Positions 17,215 through 20,442 of a stretch of 20,442 bases of DNA are shown in pieces. The translations under genes and the position numbers were made by a program. Under the pieces are notes generated by a model that did not search any database, was not told the origin of the DNA, and worked only from the letters and a program-made list of their open reading frames with translations. The stretch is from positions 1 through 20,442 of the forward strand of contig JBAZMT010000013.1 in NCBI GenBank assembly GCA_041649615.1. The letters run 5' to 3'. Every line of letters starts with the position of its first letter. Position 1 is the first letter of the stretch. Origin of the DNA: JALOAR01 sp041649615 (GTDB lineage: Bacteria > Patescibacteriota > Minisyncoccia > UBA6257 > Colwellbacteraceae).

Positions 17215-18271
17215 AGATGTCTATACCGACCTACGGCTGAAGGGGCAACTCATCTTTGATGCCGCTTCCGAGCTGACCATTTCCTCTGGCGCGATCACCA
17301 TTACCCAGTCCAACCATACCGTTGACACGCAATCGGATGCGGCGAGCGACGATCTCGACACGATCAGCGGTGGGACGACCGGGAGCATGGTGTACCTCGC
17401 TGCGGCGAATGGTGCGCGCACCGTTGTCATCAAGCACGGGGCGGGAAACATTGTCACGGCGGATGGATCGGACTACTCCCTGGACGATGCGAACAAGGTT
17501 GTCTCGCTGATTCGTGACGCGACGAACTGGCACCTTGCGGGGTCAGCGGGAGGGAGCGGGAGTGGATCGACTGGCCCGACAGGACCAACCGGCAACGATG
17601 GGGTCACCGGTCCAACTGGCCCCCAGGGGCCGACTGGGACTGCTGGGGCTGCATCAGCAACTGGGGCAACTGGAGCCACAGGGCCTACCGGGCCAGCGGG
17701 CGCGGCAGGATCAACCGGCCCGACCGGGCCGACGGGAGCAGATGGGAGCACGGGGCCTACTGGTCCGCAAGGTCCGACTGGCGCAGCCGGGTCGGCATCG
17801 GCTACCGGCGCGACTGGTCCGACGGGGCAGACCGGTCCAACAGGCCCAACTGGCGCTGGCAGCGATGGCGCTACCGGGACGACGGGCGCAACTGGGCCAA
17901 CTGGAATCTCCATTGGTATCCTGCGCGGCACGATTGCGAGCCCGAAAGACTTCTACGACAACGTAGACCACGAAATCTGCCTATGGCCCGCGACGGATGC
18001 CGCAATCACCATCACCCGCATCAACATCACCTGCGACGCCAACCCAACGACGGAGTTGGACATTGATCTGAAGTGGGCCGATGCCTTCATTGGGATGGCG
18101 AATGCGGCGGTGATCGACGTGTGCGACACGGCGGACGGCGTGGTCAACATTACGTCGGGCTTCGATGACGCGACAGTGGCGAGCGGAAAGTGCATCTATT
18201 GGAGTTTCGGGGCAGCGCCAGACGCGGCAACGACGCAGTTCTCGTTCGTGATTGAGTACACGTATGACTGA
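17204..18271 (+). CDS. Collagen-like phage fibre protein 2
   Basis: 355 residues. The N-terminal module (1-120) shows HTVDTQSDAASDDLDTISGG, ARTVVIKH and DYSLDDANKVVSLI, clearly related to the module of the fibre encoded from 13489. A single collagen block spans 121-236 (GPT-rich, with ASATGATG hinges twice and one GAGS phase break). The C-terminal domain (237-355) starts ISIGILRGTIASPKDF, is beta-rich, and differs from that of fibre 1, so the two fibres may recognise different targets. ATG at 17204 has AGGGAG at 17192-17197, six bases away, and lies inside the end of the glycosyltransferase gene, which implies coupled translation. Confidence 0.85.
   Translation: MAIRDVYTDLRLKGQLIFDAASELTISSGAITITQSNHTVDTQSDAASDDLDTISGGTTGSMVYLAAANGARTVVIKHGAGNIVTADGSDYSLDDANKVVSLIRDATNWHLAGSAGGSGSGSTGPTGPTGNDGVTGPTGPQGPTGTAGAASATGATGATGPTGPAGAAGSTGPTGPTGADGSTGPTGPQGPTGAAGSASATGATGPTGQTGPTGPTGAGSDGATGTTGATGPTGISIGILRGTIASPKDFYDNVDHEICLWPATDAAITITRINITCDANPTTELDIDLKWADAFIGMANAAVIDVCDTADGVVNITSGFDDATVASGKCIYWSFGAAPDAATTQFSFVIEYTYD
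17564..17911 (+). repeat. Collagen-like Gly-Pro-Thr block C
   Basis: Encodes residues 121-236 of the second fibre, about 38 Gly-X-Y triplets beginning GSTGPTGPTGNDG. The opening DNA (GGATCGACTGG) matches the start of block A at 14041, consistent with duplication or exchange between the two genes. Confidence 0.9.
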
Positions 18272-18283
18272 TGGTGATAGCCA

Positions 18284-19159
18284 ATGGCGTGGCTAACGGG
18301 ATGGCGGTACAGGAAGTCGATCACGCTTTCGCGTGCGTCTGGGGCAGTTACCGACTACCAGATGAAGCTCCTTGTCGGCGAATCGTCGGGGGCGACGGGC
18401 GAGGACGTAGACTGCAACAGCCATATCCTCTCAGACTTCGACGATCTTCGATTCACATCTGACGACGGTACGACGCTCCTAGACTACTGGATCGAGAGCA
18501 TTACCGGCACAACTCCGAATCGCCTAGCTACAGTATGGATTGAGTTCGGGACAATCGGAACAGGCGCGACGACGTTCTACATGTACTACGGCAAGGCCTC
18601 GGCATCCGTGGTCAGCAACGGCACGAATACGTTTGTAGTGTACGATGACATGGAGACGGATGGATGGACGGCGAGTGAGAACAAAGCGGACTTTACGGAA
18701 TCATGGTCGGAAGCCGCCGCACACACCCCCACACATTCGTACTTGATCTCGTTCCCTTCCAGCACTGTCGGGAACGCCGGAAACTATGGCCGCTATACGA
18801 AGACGATTGATGTGGGAACGGGGAATCGCGCTATGGTGCTATTCGCGCGCGACAGCCGGACGGGAACAACAGGATACTGGTACAAGGAGGTGTACGTTGG
18901 CGGTACGCGATACTACCGAGCGGACGTAGGAGCGGACGCCGTTAACGCCTTCCTATCTACTGGGGAATTGGACATCTCCGTGAAAACTGGGTCGCAGAGC
19001 GTCTACTTCCAAATGATCATTGCCGCCACAATCTCAAACGTCAGCATCATCTCATACTGGGACACGCTCTACATCATCAAGAAAGAGCCGACAGGGCCAG
19101 CGTGGGGGAGTTGGGGAAGCGAAGAGCACATCACGGCCCGTGCGATGATCTGGGGATGA
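18284..19159 (+). CDS. DUF2341-domain protein, probable adhesin or fibre tip
   Basis: 291 residues. The N-terminal part (about 6-125) matches the DUF2341 pattern: GWRYRKSITLS, then LRFTSDDGTTLLDYWIES, then TTFYMYYGKASASVVSNG and NTFVVYDDME. These domains occur in surface and secreted proteins and resemble sugar-binding beta sandwiches; their ligand is not known. The remaining 126-285 is beta-rich (RAMVLFARDSRTGTTGYWYK) and may be a second jelly-roll domain. The end GSWGSEEH is also typical of DUF2341 proteins. There is no signal peptide, so it is probably assembled into the virion. The ribosome site is weak (GGTGA at 18274-18278). The stop overlaps the epimerase start as ATGA. Confidence 0.78.
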   Translation: MAWLTGWRYRKSITLSRASGAVTDYQMKLLVGESSGATGEDVDCNSHILSDFDDLRFTSDDGTTLLDYWIESITGTTPNRLATVWIEFGTIGTGATTFYMYYGKASASVVSNGTNTFVVYDDMETDGWTASENKADFTESWSEAAAHTPTHSYLISFPSSTVGNAGNYGRYTKTIDVGTGNRAMVLFARDSRTGTTGYWYKEVYVGGTRYYRADVGADAVNAFLSTGELDISVKTGSQSVYFQMIIAATISNVSIISYWDTLYIIKKEPTGPAWGSWGSEEHITARAMIWG

Positions 19160-20154
19160 AGTACACAAGCATTGTCGGTACTCGCCCGCAGTTCGTCAAG
19201 CTCTTGCCGATGTGTGAGGCGCTTGCCGGGCACGATCACCGCGTCATCCACACAGGGCAGCACTACGATCACGGGCTGTCTGGTGCGTTCTTCGATGGTC
19301 TGCCAGCGCCTGATGTCAACCTTGGCGTCGGCTCTGCGCCACACGGGGAACAGACGGGCGCTATGCTGCTGGGAATAGAAGCCGATCTCATTGCGCATCG
19401 CCCGGACATGGTTCTTGTCTACGGAGACACGAACTCTACCCTAGCCGGGGCGCTTGCGGCGGCGAAACTGGGCATCCCCATCGCGCACATTGAGGCGGGG
19501 CTGCGTTCGTTCACGCGATCCATGCCCGAAGAGATCAACCGTATCGTGGCGGACAGCGTCTCCGATCTGCTTCTCTGTCCAACGGAGACCGGGCGAGAGA
19601 ACCTAGAACGCGAAGGGCGCACGGGCATCGTCACGGGCGACGTGATGAAGGACGCCTTCCTGCGCCTTGGCATTCAGCCTGCGGGGCGACGTGACTACGT
19701 TGTCGCAACCATCCACCGCGCCGAGAACACGGACGATCCAGCGAGGCTGGCCGAGATCATCAAGGGCCTTGGCGAGGTTGGGGGCGTCATCTTCCCGCTT
19801 CATCCTCGCACGGCGAAGCTCGCTCCGAAGCATCCTGGCATTCGCTTCATTGAGCCATTGCCGCATGAAGAGATGCTGCGGCTTGTTGCTGGGGCGCGAC
19901 TCATTATCACGGACTCTGGCGGGCTGAAGCGTGAAGCCTACTGGTTACACACGCCGAGCCTGATCGTTCGCCCCACAACGGAGTACCCGGAACTGGTAGA
20001 CATGGGGTGGGCGACCCTCGTTGAACCTGGCGAGATTGCTGACGCGGCCCATGGCGCGACAGTGCCGACACAGTATGACGAGACACTGTTCGGTGATGGG
20101 CACGCTGCCGAGCGCATAGTCTCTGCCTGCTCTGACTTCCTCGCCTCTATCTGA
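19156..20154 (+). CDS. wecB: UDP-N-acetylglucosamine 2-epimerase-like enzyme
   Basis: 332 residues. Family signatures appear in order: GTRPQFVK (8-15, with Arg10), HTGQHYD (32-38), GDTNSTLA (90-97), HIEAGLRSF (111-119), MPEEINRIVAD (123-133), TIHRAEN (185-191), HPRT (216-219) and DSGGLKREAYWL (253-264). The acidic residues Asp91, Glu113 and Glu125/126 and His187 sit at the places of the E. coli WecB active site. Non-hydrolysing members interconvert UDP-GlcNAc and UDP-ManNAc; hydrolysing relatives make ManNAc for sialic-type sugars, and the two cannot be separated with certainty here. It is somewhat shorter than typical members. ATG at 19156 is chosen over the upstream ATG at 19102 because the fold starts at MKYTSIVGTRP and the ATGA overlap matches other junctions. 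It may supply sugar donors to the upstream glycosyltransferase. Confidence 0.88.
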   Translation: MKYTSIVGTRPQFVKLLPMCEALAGHDHRVIHTGQHYDHGLSGAFFDGLPAPDVNLGVGSAPHGEQTGAMLLGIEADLIAHRPDMVLVYGDTNSTLAGALAAAKLGIPIAHIEAGLRSFTRSMPEEINRIVADSVSDLLLCPTETGRENLEREGRTGIVTGDVMKDAFLRLGIQPAGRRDYVVATIHRAENTDDPARLAEIIKGLGEVGGVIFPLHPRTAKLAPKHPGIRFIEPLPHEEMLRLVAGARLIITDSGGLKREAYWLHTPSLIVRPTTEYPELVDMGWATLVEPGEIADAAHGATVPTQYDETLFGDGHAAERIVSACSDFLASI

Positions 20155-20155
20155 A

Positions 20156-20228
20156 TGCGGCACAGGCCGCACCTCCCCCAAGTCCCACCCCAAGCGAGAG
20201 CGGCGGTGTGAGTTGTCCGCCGCCGCTC
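20156..20228 (+). terminator. Possible end of the structural operon: two hairpins around a C-rich stretch
   Basis: A 6-bp hairpin (TGCGGC, loop ACAG, GCCGCA) lies at 20156-20171, directly after the epimerase stop. A C-rich, G-poor stretch follows to about 20195, which resembles a rho-utilisation site. A perfect 9-bp stem (GAGCGGCGG with CCGCCGCTC, 13-base loop) spans 20198-20228. There is no U-tract, so a classical intrinsic terminator is not supported; rho-dependent termination or transcript-end protection is possible. Confidence 0.45.
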
Positions 20229-20235
20229 CTCGTAC

Positions 20236-20264
20236 TTGACTGACATCACCCCATAGAGTATAAT
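20236..20264 (+). promoter_or_regulatory. Strong sigma70-type promoter
   Basis: A -35 box TTGACT (20236-20241) and a perfect -10 box TATAAT (20259-20264) are separated by the optimal 17 bases. Transcription would start near 20270-20272. It is the only promoter this close to consensus that I noticed in the window and faces the lipoprotein gene. Confidence 0.85.
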
Positions 20265-20270
20265 AGCAGG

Positions 20271-20375
20271 CGGAACCCCTTCGGGTTCCATGAGACTGAT
20301 GCCGCGAAGTCGGCGGCGCGCGAAAACGGGCGCAAGGAACCGCTTCTTGCCCCGTTTCTGTTTTGAGGAGGCTAG
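20271..20375 (+). promoter_or_regulatory. Structured 5' leader of the lipoprotein gene, possible attenuator or riboswitch
   Basis: About 105 nt between the predicted transcription start and the ATG. P1 is a perfect 7-bp stem at 20272-20289 (GGAACCC, CUUC loop). P2 pairs 20301-20305 with 20313-20317. P3 pairs 20316-20322 with 20327-20333 around an AAAA loop, with one G-G mismatch. P3 overlaps both P2 and the terminator-like stem at 20324-20357, so the structures compete. GAGGAGG at 20365-20371 is the ribosome site. I could not match it to a known riboswitch class. Confidence 0.5.
20324..20364 (+). terminator. Terminator-like hairpin inside the leader (possible attenuator)
   Basis: The arms AAACGGG (20324-20330) and CCCGTTT (20351-20357) pair perfectly. 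The stem continues with G20332-C20350 and CAAGGA/TTCTTG (20333-20338 with 20344-20349), giving about 14 bp with one bulged C and a 5-base loop. CTGTTTT (20358-20364) follows, a modest U-tract. It sits upstream of the ribosome site, the geometry of transcription attenuation. Confidence 0.45.
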
Positions 20376-20442
20376 ATGAAGAAGCGACTCCTCGTGTTTC
20401 TTGCAGTCGCTCTGGCGCTAACCGCGCTTGGCGGCTGTAACT
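20376..20442 (+). CDS. Start of a lipoprotein gene (truncated by the window edge)
   Basis: The 22 visible codons encode a classic lipoprotein signal peptide. It has a basic start (MKKR), a hydrophobic core (LLVFLAVALALTAL) and a lipobox LGGC, with the lipidated Cys at residue 21. The protein would be exported by Sec, cut by signal peptidase II and anchored in a membrane. GAGGAGG lies four bases before the ATG. The gene has its own strong promoter and a structured leader, unlike the coupled structural genes. In phages such a gene may be a superinfection-exclusion or other lysogenic-conversion lipoprotein, or an Rz1-like spanin; the visible part cannot decide. Confidence 0.85.
   Translation, partial: MKKRLLVFLAVALALTALGGCN

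Noticed and set aside
19102..19155. Upstream start for the epimerase at 19102
   Set aside because: The 18 extra residues do not resemble the family, overlap the DUF2341 gene, and precede the canonical MKYTSIVGTRP start at 19156.
11152..19159. Diversity-generating retroelement acting on the tail-tip genes
   Set aside because: No reverse transcriptase, no template/variable repeat pair and no C-type lectin fold are visible in the window; collagen and DUF2341 proteins are not typical targets.
20296..20325. Hammerhead ribozyme core (CUGAUG followed later by GAAA) in the leader
   Set aside because: The base after CUGAUG is C instead of A, stem II does not join the two core parts correctly, and no cleavage-site strand matches.

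Overview
The window looks like the late structural region of a tailed bacteriophage or prophage, most likely a long-tailed siphovirus. All recognised genes lie on the + strand and are packed end to end. Several junctions overlap by only a few bases: ATGA at 9022-9025 and 19156-19159, TAATG at 11150-11154, and an 11-base overlap at 17204-17214. The order is typical of phage tails: end of a small gene, giant tape measure, tail-tip protein, then appendage and fibre proteins. The sequence is moderately GC-rich with Shine-Dalgarno sites and one near-perfect sigma70-type promoter, so the host is a bacterium. Nothing seen here identifies the host more closely.

Positions 1-9025 hold the end of an unidentified gene and a 2967-residue tape measure protein. 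The tape measure carries a 346-residue intein with a LAGLIDADG homing endonuclease (665-1702) in its conserved N-terminal core. Its second half contains five consecutive repeats of exactly 88 residues. Without the intein it is 2621 residues long, which suggests a tail of roughly 390 nm by the usual rule of about 0.15 nm per residue.

Positions 9022-13461 encode a tail-tip or hub-like protein, a small beta-rich protein, and a 769-residue protein with nested domains. In that last protein, a split carbohydrate-binding-like jelly roll holds an LVIVD-type propeller, which in turn holds a discoidin-like domain.

Positions 13489-20154 form the most interesting block. Two collagen-like (Gly-Pro-Thr)n fibre proteins share an N-terminal module and flank a fused GT-B + GT2 + TPR glycosyltransferase. 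A DUF2341 adhesin-like protein and a UDP-GlcNAc 2-epimerase-like enzyme follow. I infer that the phage may glycosylate its own collagen-like fibres, or other surface structures, using nucleotide sugars it helps to supply.

Positions 20155-20442 close the operon with C-rich and hairpin sequence. A strong promoter (TTGACT, 17 bp, TATAAT) then drives a structured leader of about 105 nt with overlapping alternative hairpins, including a terminator-like one. The leader precedes the start of a lipoprotein gene cut off by the window edge. This unit looks separately regulated and may be a lysogenic-conversion (moron) or lysis-region gene.
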